A stretch of 22,620 nucleotides of DNA from the NCBI GenBank assembly GCA_946481095.1, contig CAMLML010000076.1, forward strand, positions 1-22,620. The letters are read 5' to 3'. Source of the stretch: an uncultured Cellvibrio sp. (GTDB lineage Bacteria > Pseudomonadota > Gammaproteobacteria > Pseudomonadales > Cellvibrionaceae). Positions 8,701 through 16,574 of the stretch are shown in pieces. A program made the translations under genes and the position numbers. A model generated the notes under the pieces. That model made no database searches. It was not told the origin of the DNA and was given only the letters and a program-made list of their open reading frames with translations. Numbering within the stretch: position 1 is the stretch's first letter; each line of letters begins with the position of its first letter.

Positions 8701-9921
8701 ATGGCTGTGGGTGAATATCCCTTTCCAAAAATGCACCCTGTTAAAGGTGTGAAATTAACATCAGTAAGCGCTGGTATTAAAAGAGTCGGTCGAAAAGATG
8801 TAGTGTTATTTTCATTGGCGGAAGGTAGCAGTGTTGCTGGTGTGTTTACTCAAAATGCATTTTGTGCAGCACCTGTTACTGTTTGCAAAGAGCATTTGAG
8901 CAAAGCGGCCATACGTTTTTTAGTGATTAACTCCGGTAATGCCAATGCTTGTACGGGCGAGCAAGGAATTGCTGATGCAAAAGCTACCTGTGCGGAAATT
9001 GCAAAACTGACAGGCGTAAAAACGGAACAGATACTGCCTTTTTCAACGGGTGTAATTGGTGAACCGTTACCCTTGCATAAAATCATTCCAGTGTTGCCTG
9101 AAGCAATCAATAAGGCTGATGAAAATGGTTGGGAGGATGCAGGCACTGGCATAATGACAACAGACACTCGTCCCAAAGGTTTCAGTCAGCAAATTATTTA
9201 TCAAGGAAAAACGATAACAGTGAATGGCATTTCAAAAGGTGCCGGAATGATCAAACCCAATATGGCAACCATGTTGGGTTATATCGCGACTGATGCAAAA
9301 ATTTCGCAAGATATATTGCAACAAATATCGCGCGAAGCTGCTAATAAATCGTTCAATCGCATTACCATTGATGGCGATACATCAACAAATGATTCCTGTA
9401 TTTTAATTGCAACAGGCCAGATTGATTTACCGGAAGTCACACAGGCCTCCGGTGAGCTCTATGAAAAATTGCGTGAAATTATTATTGCTGCGCATGTTCA
9501 TTTGGCAAAAGCAATTGTCAGTGATGGAGAGGGCGCTACCAAATTTGTAACGGTTGCAGTCAAAGGTGGTGCCAGTGCCAATGAATGTTTGGCAGTGGGT
9601 TACGCAGTTGCTCATTCACCTTTGATTAAAACTGCATTGTTTGCTTCTGATCCCAATTGGGGGCGAATTGTGGCAGCAATTGGTTACGCAGGAATTCAAA
9701 ATCTTGATGTCACGAAAATTCGTGTGCATCTGGATGATGTGTTAATTGTTGAGAAGGGTGGGCGCGCAAAAACCTATACTGAAGAGCAAGGTCAGTTGGT
9801 GATGAAAAAAGCCGATATAGCGATCAATATTGATCTGGGTCGTGGTGTTGCGGCTGAAACTATCTGGACTACGGATCTTTCATATGAATATGTGAAAATT
9901 AATGCAGATTATCGATCGTAA
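8701..9921 (+). CDS. argJ: Bifunctional ornithine acetyltransferase / N-acetylglutamate synthase ArgJ
   Basis: ArgJ moves the acetyl group from N-acetylornithine to glutamate, and bifunctional forms also use acetyl-CoA, in the cyclic arginine pathway. The 406-residue precursor fits the family. The self-cleavage site is visible in KPNMATMLGY: cleavage between A189 and T190 would leave Thr190 as the N-terminal nucleophile of the beta chain. The oxyanion-hole stretch STGVIGE (115-121), the INSGNANACTG segment near 76-86 and GIMTTDTRPKG (150-160) are all conserved. A CGAGGA site precedes the ATG. Whether it is mono- or bifunctional cannot be told from sequence alone. The mutT-type gene starts only 12 bases after its stop, so the two are probably co-transcribed, as in pseudomonads. 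Confidence 0.97.
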   Translation: MAVGEYPFPKMHPVKGVKLTSVSAGIKRVGRKDVVLFSLAEGSSVAGVFTQNAFCAAPVTVCKEHLSKAAIRFLVINSGNANACTGEQGIADAKATCAEIAKLTGVKTEQILPFSTGVIGEPLPLHKIIPVLPEAINKADENGWEDAGTGIMTTDTRPKGFSQQIIYQGKTITVNGISKGAGMIKPNMATMLGYIATDAKISQDILQQISREAANKSFNRITIDGDTSTNDSCILIATGQIDLPEVTQASGELYEKLREIIIAAHVHLAKAIVSDGEGATKFVTVAVKGGASANECLAVGYAVAHSPLIKTALFASDPNWGRIVAAIGYAGIQNLDVTKIRVHLDDVLIVEKGGRAKTYTEEQGQLVMKKADIAINIDLGRGVAAETIWTTDLSYEYVKINADYRS

Positions 9922-9933
9922 AATTTTCAGAAA

Positions 9934-10878
9934 ATGAAAAAATATCTGCATGTTGCTGTTGGTGTAATTGAAAATAAGTTCGGTGAAATATTAATTGCCA
10001 AGCGCCCTGATTCTGCACATCAGGGTGGTTTGTGGGAGTTTCCCGGCGGCAAGGTGGATGCGGGTGAAACCTTGTTGTCAGCATTGTCCCGTGAATTAAA
10101 GGAAGAATTGGCAATTGATGTTTTGCGGTCGCAACCCCTGATTCGCATCCGGCATGACTATCCTGATAAGTCGGTATTGCTGGATGTTCATAAGGTAACA
10201 GCCTTTTCGGGTGATGCAAAAGGTAATGAGGGGCAACCCATATTATGGGTCGATCCAGCTTCACTTTCCCAATACGATTTTCCAGCAGCCAATCAACCTA
10301 TAATCAATGCTGTACGTTTGCCAAAATATTGTTCGATTACAGGTGCCTATTCTTCAATTCAGGATTTTGAAAGAAAATTTTCGAATCTGATTGATCAAAA
10401 TATCCGGTTAATTCAATTGCGCATCAGGGATTTTGCATGCCAACAACACAGTGAGTATTTACAAATCGCACGGCAACTTTCTGCAATGCGTGCCCAATTA
10501 CAAATCAACACATCAGTGGATGAATTTATGAGGCTGGATTTGCAAACCGGGTTGGGGTTGCATCTTAATACAAAAAAATTGATGCAATATTCCAGTCGTC
10601 CGATTGATAAAAATGTGTTGCTGGGTGTTTCATGCCATTCAATTACTGAATTAAAGCAGGCACAGAAAATTCAGGCAGATTATGTTTTGTTGTCGCCGGT
10701 AAAATTCACAAAATCGCATCCTGATGCCGAGTTGTTGGGGTGGGAAAAATTTCAGGAAATGATCAGCGACATCAATGTGCCCGTTTATGCTTTGGGCGGC
10801 ATGCGTGAATCTGATTTAGCTCCCGCAATAGAATCAGGCGCACAAGGTATTGCGAGTATTGGTGCTTGGTGGTCGTAG
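9934..10878 (+). CDS. mutT: Nudix hydrolase (MutT type) fused to a ThiE-like domain
   Basis: The N-terminal half (about 1-130) is a MutT-type Nudix domain expected to hydrolyse 8-oxo-dGTP and so prevent A:T to C:G mutations. The Nudix box runs G39-x5-E45-x7-R53-E54-L-x-E57-E58, with Ala60 where Gly is usual. The C-terminal half (about 131-314) is a thiamine phosphate synthase-like barrel: QLRIRD, GVSCHSITEL, YVLLSPVKFTKS and VPVYALGGM align with the ThiE QLRxK, GxSxHS, SPxFxTxTK and AIGGI stretches. Lys in QLRxK is Arg here. This two-domain form is standard in Pseudomonas-like bacteria and the ThiE half probably does not make thiamine phosphate. The TAG stop belongs to the palindromic element that begins at 10875. 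Confidence 0.93.
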   Translation: MKKYLHVAVGVIENKFGEILIAKRPDSAHQGGLWEFPGGKVDAGETLLSALSRELKEELAIDVLRSQPLIRIRHDYPDKSVLLDVHKVTAFSGDAKGNEGQPILWVDPASLSQYDFPAANQPIINAVRLPKYCSITGAYSSIQDFERKFSNLIDQNIRLIQLRIRDFACQQHSEYLQIARQLSAMRAQLQINTSVDEFMRLDLQTGLGLHLNTKKLMQYSSRPIDKNVLLGVSCHSITELKQAQKIQADYVLLSPVKFTKSHPDAELLGWEKFQEMISDINVPVYALGGMRESDLAPAIESGAQGIASIGAWWS

Positions 10879-10962
10879 GTTGGAAGAGCGCAGCGACTTC
10901 CGACAAAATGTTCGATTACGGAAATAAAAAATGTCGGAAGTCGCTGCGCTCTTCCAACCTAC
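10875..10962. repeat. Palindromic element with perfect 31-bp inverted arms
   Basis: Arm 1 at 10875-10905 is exactly complementary to arm 2 at 10932-10962, around a 26-base centre. Each arm runs from GTAGGTTGGAAG to CTTCCGACA and is itself an imperfect hairpin (GGAAG against CTTCC around AGCGCAGCG). The TAG at the outer end of arm 1 is the stop codon of the Nudix/ThiE gene. A related element lies at 17802-17920. It resembles non-autonomous REP or BIME-like repeats dispersed in gammaproteobacteria; no mobilising enzyme is in the window. Lying between convergent genes, the stem could end transcription from both sides; that is inference. Confidence 0.88.
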
Positions 10963-10978
10963 AGCCTTCCAACCTACA
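10951..10978. repeat. Tandem copy of the element's outer 13 bases
   Basis: CTTCCAACCTACA occurs at 10951-10963 (end of arm 2) and again at 10966-10978, separated by GC. The second, partial copy supplies on the minus strand the TAG stop codon (10974-10976) of yacG. It looks like a truncated third unit, or the site left from an earlier insertion. Confidence 0.75.
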
Positions 10979-11159
10979 GATGTTCTTCTGAATTAATATC
11001 CAGATTGTCGCCTGCAATGCGGTGATTTTCGCTGGCCCATTCACCCAAATCGATAAGTTTGCATCTCTCGGAGCAAAAGGGGCGAAAAGGAAAATCATCG
11101 TTCCAGAAAACTGTTTTTTTACAGGTTGGGCATTCAAGTTTAATCGGGGCGTTATTCAT
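10974..11159 (-). CDS. yacG: DNA gyrase inhibitor YacG
   Basis: YacG is a small zinc protein that binds GyrB and inhibits gyrase in E. coli. The start used here gives 61 residues with the zinc ligands CPTC and CSERC, plus the conserved [18 protein letters not shown] block. The ATG at 11159 leaves nine residues before the first Cys, like E. coli YacG. A GTG at 11177 would add six residues (MSINNL); neither start has a strong ribosome site, and translation may be coupled to coaE just upstream. The acidic tail ends at EEHL, where the TAG stop is provided by the palindromic repeat. It is last in the pilB-pilC-pilD-coaE-yacG series, as in Pseudomonas. Confidence 0.93.
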   Translation of the reverse strand: MNNAPIKLECPTCKKTVFWNDDFPFRPFCSERCKLIDLGEWASENHRIAGDNLDINSEEHL

Positions 11160-11196
11160 AAGATTGTTAATAGACACTTATTGTGATTTCAAAAAA

Positions 11197-11796
11197 TTAC
11201 ACTGTCAGTTCAAGATAGAGTTGATGGTATTTTTCAACTTGTTCGATTAATTCATCCAGGCTGCCATGATTTTGGATAATGTCATTTGCCTGTGCGCAGC
11301 GCTCTTGCCGACTGAGTTGGCTATTCATAATCGCTTTAATTAATTCCGGATGATTACTGTCACGCTGCATGGCTCTCTGTATTTGTAATTCTTCACTGGC
11401 ATCGATTACCAAAATTCTATTCACTAATAAATGTTGTTGTGTTTCCAATAATAAAGGTGAGGATAAAATCGCATACCGACTGGATGCTGCAGCCAATTGC
11501 TTTCTGATTTCGGTATTGATAATCGGGTGCAAGAGTTTTTCCAGCCATTCCTTTTCATCAGCGTTGGAAAAAATAATTTCCCGCAATTGTGCCCGCAACA
11601 AATTGCCATTGTCATCAACAATGCTGGTGCCGAAATGCTGGATGATTTCCAGCAAACCATGTGTTCCTGGTTGTACAACTTCCCGGGCAACGACATCAGC
11701 ATCCACAACTGCGATGTTTTTTTCTTCAAATAATCGGCTGACAACCGATTTTCCGCTGCCAATGCCACCGGTTAAACCTACAATAAATTTCGACAT
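11197..11796 (-). CDS. coaE: Dephospho-CoA kinase CoaE
   Basis: CoaE phosphorylates the 3' hydroxyl of dephospho-CoA, the last step of coenzyme A synthesis in the cytosol. The 199-residue protein matches the family (about 200). It has the P-loop GGIGSGKS at residues 10-17 directly after the start IVGLTG, then VVDADVVAREVVQPG, the DAD motif of the CoA-binding lid region. The gene begins 5 bases after the pilD stop, so it is co-transcribed with the pilus genes, a linkage well known in pseudomonads. Confidence 0.97.
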   Translation of the reverse strand: MSKFIVGLTGGIGSGKSVVSRLFEEKNIAVVDADVVAREVVQPGTHGLLEIIQHFGTSIVDDNGNLLRAQLREIIFSNADEKEWLEKLLHPIINTEIRKQLAAASSRYAILSSPLLLETQQHLLVNRILVIDASEELQIQRAMQRDSNHPELIKAIMNSQLSRQERCAQANDIIQNHGSLDELIEQVEKYHQLYLELTV

Positions 11797-11801
11797 ATTA
11801 A

Positions 11802-12683
11802 TTAATGAGGGAGAAGGATTTTCAAATATTGCTGGTTAATTTTTTCACCAAAGAAAAATGCAATCCAACCTGCAACAGCAAGATAAGGGCCATAAGGAAT
11901 GTGATGATTTTTATCTCGATTTTTAATCAGCATCAAGCTGATGCCTACCACTGCACCGACCAGCGATGAGAAGAGTGCTATTTGCAATAACATTTGCCAA
12001 CCCATCCATGCGCCCAATGCTGCAAATAATTTAAAATCACCCGCGCCCATACCTTCACGGCCACGAATAAGTTTGAATAATTGATTAATTGTCCAGAGTG
12101 ACATGTAGCCAATAATCGCGCCCCAGAATGCCGAGCCAAATTCAGTAAATAATCCGTAATAGTTAGCGATTAATCCAATCCATATTAAAGGCAGGGTAAT
12201 GACGTCTGGCAGGTAATAGGTATCGTAATCAATCAGTGTCAGTGAAATCAGGCACCAGGTGAATAAAAGCGCGGCGGCACCTTGCCAACTGGCGCCGAAG
12301 TGATAAATCGCTATCAGGGATAATACGCCTGTCACTAATTCAACTATGGGATAACGTTTTGAAATGGATTTTTGACAGCTGGAGCAGCGGCCACGCAAAA
12401 ACAAATAACTGACAACGGGAATATTTTCGAGCGCGGTAATCTGGTGGCCACAGTGAGGACAGCGTGAACGAGGTAAAACCAAATTAATTTTTTCTTGTGA
12501 TGAAGCAGATTTATATTCATCACTTTTTAAAAACTCATCAACCTGTTCCTTGTATTCGGCGTTGATCATTTTCGGTAAACGATGAATGACCACATTCAAA
12601 AAACTGCCCACTAACAGCCCCAGGATCAAAGCGGAAACCAGGGCTAATAGTGGATAAGTTTGTAATGCTTGTAATAAATCCAT
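11802..12683 (-). CDS. pilD: Prepilin peptidase / N-methyltransferase PilD
   Basis: PilD is an inner-membrane aspartyl protease that cuts the leader of type IV prepilins (and type II secretion pseudopilins) and methylates the new N-terminal Phe. The 293-residue polytopic protein has the cytoplasmic zinc loop C75-x2-C78 ... C100-x2-C103. Its two catalytic aspartates are D152 in LIDYDTYYLPD and D216 in GMGAGD, 64 residues apart as in P. aeruginosa PilD (149 and 213). The N-terminal segment LLVGSFLNVVIHRLP is typical. Its ATG overlaps the pilC stop by one base (TAATG), a sign of coupled translation. The expected local substrate is PilA, encoded at 15972. Confidence 0.97.
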   Translation of the reverse strand: MDLLQALQTYPLLALVSALILGLLVGSFLNVVIHRLPKMINAEYKEQVDEFLKSDEYKSASSQEKINLVLPRSRCPHCGHQITALENIPVVSYLFLRGRCSSCQKSISKRYPIVELVTGVLSLIAIYHFGASWQGAAALLFTWCLISLTLIDYDTYYLPDVITLPLIWIGLIANYYGLFTEFGSAFWGAIIGYMSLWTINQLFKLIRGREGMGAGDFKLFAALGAWMGWQMLLQIALFSSLVGAVVGISLMLIKNRDKNHHIPYGPYLAVAGWIAFFFGEKINQQYLKILLPH

Positions 12684-13933
12684 TAACCGACAACTTGACC
12701 CAGGTTGAAAATTGGCAAGTACATGGCAATCAATAATCCGCCTACCAAGACACCGAGTACTGACATAATCATGGGTTCAAGTAACGAAGTCAGTGTATCC
12801 ACCATATTGTCTACGGCTTCTTCATAGTAAACAGCCACTTTATCCAGCATGGCATCCAATGAGCCCGATTCTTCACCGATTGCGGACATTTGAATCATTA
12901 ATGATGGGAATATGCCACGTGCTTTTAATGCAGAGTTGAGCTGAATACCCGTGGACACTTCCTCTCTGACTTTGATGATTGCGTCGTAATAAATACGATT
13001 GCCAGCAGCACCGGCAACAGATGTGAGTGCATCAATCAACGGAACACCCGCAGCAAAGGTTGTTGACAGGGTGCGGGCAAAACGTGCCATTACGGACAGA
13101 TAAAGTATTTGGCCAATCACCGGGATTTTTAAGGTGTATCTATCGATTGCATAAGCAAATGCTGTCGAGCGTTTGCGTGCTTGGGAAAATCCAACGGCAA
13201 GTGCAACCATTCCTATAATGAACCAGAACCAGTAAGCAATGGCATAATCGGAAAGTTTCATGACGAATTGGGTAAAGGCGGGCAATTCAGCACCAAACCC
13301 ACTGAAGGTGGCCGCAAATTGGGGGACTACTTTTACTAACAAGATTCCAGTGACGACAAAGGCGACTATGATTACCGAAATAGGATATGTCAGTGCTTTT
13401 TTAATTTTTGCTTTTAAAGCTTCTGTTTTTTCTTTGTAGGTGGCAATGCGGTCAAGCATGGTTTCCAATGCACCTGATTGCTCACCTGCTTCAACCAGGC
13501 TGCAGAAAAGATCATCAAAATATTTTGGATGCATTCTCAATGCATTGGCAAAACCGCCACCTGCCGCCACTGAATCACGAATATTTAACACCAGCCTGCG
13601 TAAACTTTGTTTTTCGACACCATCGGCCACAATTTCAAACGATTGCACCAGAGGCACACCGGCTTTCATCATGGTCGCCATTTGTCGTGAGAACACAGCT
13701 ATGTCAGCAGGCTTGATGGATTTGCCACCGCGATTTTCAGATTGTTTTTTGATTGTTTTAACGGTGATGCCTTGCTTCAGCAATTGCGCCTTGACTATCG
13801 TCGGGTTGGGGCCGCTGATTTCACTTTGAATAACATTACCTTTTCTGTCCGTACCTTTGTAACTGTAAATGTTACTGGTTTGAATAGTTTTGGGTTTATT
13901 AGTCGTGGATTTGTTAACAGTGATACTGGCCAT
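12683..13933 (-). CDS. pilC: Type IV pilus inner-membrane platform protein PilC
   Basis: PilC is the platform protein that links the motor ATPases to pilin polymerisation. The 416-residue protein has two T2SSF domains (about 80-203 and 283-405), each with the conserved MARFARTL/FSRQMATMM and AGVPL motifs, and a VEAGEQSG / AIGEESGSL repeat in each half. Membrane segments lie near 186-203, 233-250 and 388-408. The Thr/Lys-rich first 25 residues look disordered. It starts 3 bases after the pilB stop and overlaps pilD by one base. Confidence 0.97.
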   Translation of the reverse strand: MASITVNKSTTNKPKTIQTSNIYSYKGTDRKGNVIQSEISGPNPTIVKAQLLKQGITVKTIKKQSENRGGKSIKPADIAVFSRQMATMMKAGVPLVQSFEIVADGVEKQSLRRLVLNIRDSVAAGGGFANALRMHPKYFDDLFCSLVEAGEQSGALETMLDRIATYKEKTEALKAKIKKALTYPISVIIVAFVVTGILLVKVVPQFAATFSGFGAELPAFTQFVMKLSDYAIAYWFWFIIGMVALAVGFSQARKRSTAFAYAIDRYTLKIPVIGQILYLSVMARFARTLSTTFAAGVPLIDALTSVAGAAGNRIYYDAIIKVREEVSTGIQLNSALKARGIFPSLMIQMSAIGEESGSLDAMLDKVAVYYEEAVDNMVDTLTSLLEPMIMSVLGVLVGGLLIAMYLPIFNLGQVVG

Positions 13934-13936
13934 GGA

Positions 13937-15661
13937 TTAATCCTTGGTGACTCGGTTGGCCTCTTCGAGGCTGGTTAATCCCATTGCCACTTTGCGCAAT
14001 GAGGAGATTCGTAAATTATTAAAGCCGGCTTCTTTTGCTGCTCTGGCAATTTGCAGTGAATTACCGCTTTCCATTATAAGATTGGCAATTGTCGGGGTGA
14101 TGCGAACCACTTCATAAACACCCACTCGCCCTTTGTATCCGTTGTTACACTTTTCACAGCCGACTGCTTTATAAATCTGAAATTCGCTACGGGGAATTCC
14201 AATTTCATCAAAGCCCTCCTGAGTCAAAATGTCACCAGGAATTTCGGTTGCCGGTTTTTTACAATTGGAACACAGTCGCCGTGCAAGTCGCTGCGCAATA
14301 ATCAAACTCACAGAAGTAGCTACGTTAAACGCAGGTACACCCATATTCAATAAACGGGTCAGGGTTTCCGGCGCACTGTTGGTGTGTAATGTGGACAACA
14401 CCAGGTGACCGGTTTGTGCCGCTTTAATGGCAATTTCTGCGGTTTCCAAATCACGAATCTCACCCACCATGATCACATCAGGGTCTTGCCGCAAGAATGA
14501 GCGCAAAGCTTCGGCAAATGTTAATCCCACACGGGTATTCATCTGAACCTGGTTAATTCCTTCAAGGTTAATTTCCACTGGATCTTCCGCAGTGGAAATA
14601 TTCACTTCAGACGTATTTAAAATATTCAAACCTGTATAAAGCGAAACGGTTTTACCGCTACCCGTAGGGCCTGTAACCAAAATCATGCCTTGTGACTGAG
14701 CCAAAGCATCCATATACAATTTTTTCTGGTCGTCCTCATAACCCAGCGCATCAATACCCAGTTTGGCAGAGCTGGGGTCAAGAATACGCAACACAATTTT
14801 TTCGCCGAATAAAGTCGGCAATGTGTTTACACGAAAATCGATAGCTTTGTTTTTGGATACTTTCAGTTTAATACGACCATCTTGCGGTAAACGGCGTTCG
14901 GAAATGTCCATTTGTGACATCACCTTCAAGCGCGCAGCCATACGGCTCGCCAGATTGACCGGGGGACGTGCAATTTCATTTAATACACCATCCGTACGAA
15001 AGCGCACGCGATAGGTTTTTTCATAGGGTTCAAAGTGAATATCCGAAGCGCCGATTTTGATTGCATCCAATAGCACCTTGTTAATGTATTTCACTATAGG
15101 AGCTTCATCGGCTTCGCTGGTGACATCTTCCTTTTTAAGATTGTCGTCAACAGCTTCTATGTCGATATTTTCGAGATCATTATCCAATCCACCCAGGGAA
15201 TCGCCAAAACTTTGTTCCTGGGATGTTAAATATTTTTCGATGGCGTGAATCAGTTTGTCAGCTTCAACCAATACTGCTTCGGTAGTACTGGCCGTATTGA
15301 ATTTAATTTCATCCAGTGCGTGTAAATCGGTTGGGTCGGCCAGGCCAACAAATAATCGATTTCCGCGTTTAAGTAAGGGCAAGGCGTTATGTTTTCTAAC
15401 CAGTTTTTCATCCAGCAACTTTTGCGGCATGCTTTCCGGATTCAGGGAAGACAAATCAAAAATCGGTGTGCCAAATTCTTCCGATGCAACCCTGGCAATG
15501 GTTCTGGCGTCCAAAATATTGTTGGTAACCAAATAATGAACAAACGGAATTCTTTCGCGGTGGGATTGTGACACTGCTTTGCGCGCAGCTTCTGCATCCA
15601 GCAGGTTTTCTGTCACCAGGCGCCGGGCCAAACCATTTAACGAGGTTGCAGGGGAGTTCAT
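13937..15661 (-). CDS. pilB: Type IV pilus extension ATPase PilB
   Basis: PilB is the hexameric cytoplasmic ATPase that powers pilus extension. The 574-residue protein has an N-terminal T2SSE_N/MshEN-like region (about 1-150), which in related ATPases can bind cyclic di-GMP, then an acidic linker. The motor domain follows: Walker A GPTGSGKT at 331-338, Walker B DPDVIMVGE at about 393-401, and the His box GHLVLSTLHTNSA at 418-430. The tetracysteine zinc site is C464/C467 and C502/C505. It begins the minus-strand operon pilB-pilC-pilD-coaE-yacG, divergent from pilA. I cannot tell from sequence whether the MshEN-like part binds cyclic di-GMP here. Confidence 0.98.
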   Translation of the reverse strand: MNSPATSLNGLARRLVTENLLDAEAARKAVSQSHRERIPFVHYLVTNNILDARTIARVASEEFGTPIFDLSSLNPESMPQKLLDEKLVRKHNALPLLKRGNRLFVGLADPTDLHALDEIKFNTASTTEAVLVEADKLIHAIEKYLTSQEQSFGDSLGGLDNDLENIDIEAVDDNLKKEDVTSEADEAPIVKYINKVLLDAIKIGASDIHFEPYEKTYRVRFRTDGVLNEIARPPVNLASRMAARLKVMSQMDISERRLPQDGRIKLKVSKNKAIDFRVNTLPTLFGEKIVLRILDPSSAKLGIDALGYEDDQKKLYMDALAQSQGMILVTGPTGSGKTVSLYTGLNILNTSEVNISTAEDPVEINLEGINQVQMNTRVGLTFAEALRSFLRQDPDVIMVGEIRDLETAEIAIKAAQTGHLVLSTLHTNSAPETLTRLLNMGVPAFNVATSVSLIIAQRLARRLCSNCKKPATEIPGDILTQEGFDEIGIPRSEFQIYKAVGCEKCNNGYKGRVGVYEVVRITPTIANLIMESGNSLQIARAAKEAGFNNLRISSLRKVAMGLTSLEEANRVTKD

Positions 15662-15798
15662 ACCGTTATTGTTACCTTTTAATAAGTCTCATAATTCTAG
15701 GTGATAAAGCTTCGAATTCAACTTTAAACCATGAGCAACAATAAGGCCATGCACTTGGCGTTGCAATTCGCGTGTAAAAAAGTAATTCCGACCAAAAG

Positions 15799-15886
15799 TG
15801 ACAAAAATTGACAGATGCTGCCGGTTTGGTGACTGCATTTTAGTGATCGTTTTGAAAATGAGACGGTGTTCCCTATTGATTTGACA
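15799..15886. promoter_or_regulatory. Possible PilR binding region upstream of pilA
   Basis: TGACA (TGTCA on the other strand) occurs at 15799-15803, 15809-15813 and 15882-15886; the first two are exactly 10 bases apart, one helical turn. P. aeruginosa PilR binds several TGTC-containing sites upstream of its sigma-54 pilA promoter, so the placement fits. The motif is short and could occur by chance. Confidence 0.4.
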
Positions 15887-15910
15887 AGGCCATCTTAAAA
15901 TTCTGGCGAT

Positions 15911-15926
15911 TGGTACATACCTTGCT
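15911..15926 (+). promoter_or_regulatory. Sigma-54 promoter of pilA
   Basis: TGGTACATACCTTGCT matches the -24/-12 consensus TGGCAC-N5-TTGCW, with exactly 10 bases between the invariant GG (15912-15913) and GC (15924-15925). It lies 45 bases before the pilA ATG, giving a predicted start near 15937. RpoN and the PilS/PilR pair control pilA this way in pseudomonads. Confidence 0.88.
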
Positions 15927-15971
15927 AAACTTACATCGTGTTACAAACAAACATCCCTCGGAGACTTTATT

Positions 15972-16502
15972 ATGAAACAGATCCAAAAAGGTTTTACCTT
16001 AATTGAATTGATGATTGTGGTTGCAATCATCGGTATTTTGGCAGCGATCGCACTGCCACAATATCAAAACTATGTAACTAAATCGCAAGTTAGTCGTGTA
16101 ATGGGTGAATTGGCTTCGGTTCGTACCATGATGGAAGATTGTATTTCTGACGGGAAAACACTTCCGGTGGCTACATTATCTGATCCTGTAGTTCCTACGG
16201 AATGTTTTATTGGTTGGACAAATAGTACATTGTTGGGTGCTCCTACAGCTGCTCTTAGTCTTCAAAGTGGTAATTTGGTAGTTCAAATGGGCGATACTTC
16301 AGAGGACGATATGTCTATTACTGCGACCTTTGCTGGTAATGCATCAGTTGCAATTAAAGGTGATCGTTTGGCTTGGACTCGAACAGCAGCTACAGGTGAG
16401 TGGGTTTGTTCTACAGAAGTGGAAGTGAAATTCAGACCACCAGGGTGTGCAACTGAGTTAGGCGAAGAAGAGGAAGCAACCGAAGAACCTGCCACTGAGT
16501 AA
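15972..16502 (+). CDS. pilA: Type IV major pilin PilA, with acidic C-terminal tail
   Basis: Structural subunit of the type IV pilus, cut and N-methylated by PilD. The leader MKQIQKG is followed by Phe8 and the hydrophobic helix [20 protein letters not shown] with Glu at mature position 5 (Glu12). The 176-residue prepilin has Cys57, Cys78, Cys146 and Cys159; the last pair, WVCSTEV...PPGC, would form the usual C-terminal disulfide loop. Most such pilins end within a few residues of that last Cys, but this one continues 17 residues with ten glutamates ([15 protein letters not shown]). A CGGAG site precedes the ATG. Expression is from the sigma-54 promoter upstream, and an intrinsic terminator follows. 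A minor pilin is less likely given the promoter and the terminator. Confidence 0.95.
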   Translation: MKQIQKGFTLIELMIVVAIIGILAAIALPQYQNYVTKSQVSRVMGELASVRTMMEDCISDGKTLPVATLSDPVVPTECFIGWTNSTLLGAPTAALSLQSGNLVVQMGDTSEDDMSITATFAGNASVAIKGDRLAWTRTAATGEWVCSTEVEVKFRPPGCATELGEEEEATEEPATE

Positions 16503-16515
16503 TAAAGAAGTTTTT

Positions 16516-16543
16516 AAAAAAAGCGCCTCAGGGCGCTTTTTTT
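16516..16543 (+). terminator. Intrinsic terminator of pilA
   Basis: GCGCC (16523-16527) pairs with GGCGC (16532-16536) around a 4-base loop. The stem is flanked by A7 upstream and T7 downstream, which extend it and form the release tract. It lies 14 bases after the pilA stop. The symmetric A and T runs could also allow action on the minus strand. Confidence 0.92.
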
Positions 16544-16574
16544 ATGTTCTGTGATTTTCTCAAGGTTAATTGAA

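Larger units (their letters stand above)
15662..15971. other. Divergent control region between pilB and pilA
   Basis: A 310-base stretch with no gene. It holds the pilA sigma-54 promoter (15911-15926), three TGACA pentamers that may be PilR sites (15799, 15809, 15882), and the start region of pilB on the other strand. I could not pick a convincing pilB promoter. In pseudomonads a tRNA gene is often near pilA; none is seen here. Confidence 0.6.

Noticed and set aside
10906..10931. Small gene or RNA in the centre of the palindromic element
   Set aside because: The 26-base centre is too short, and the second copy's centre is unrelated.
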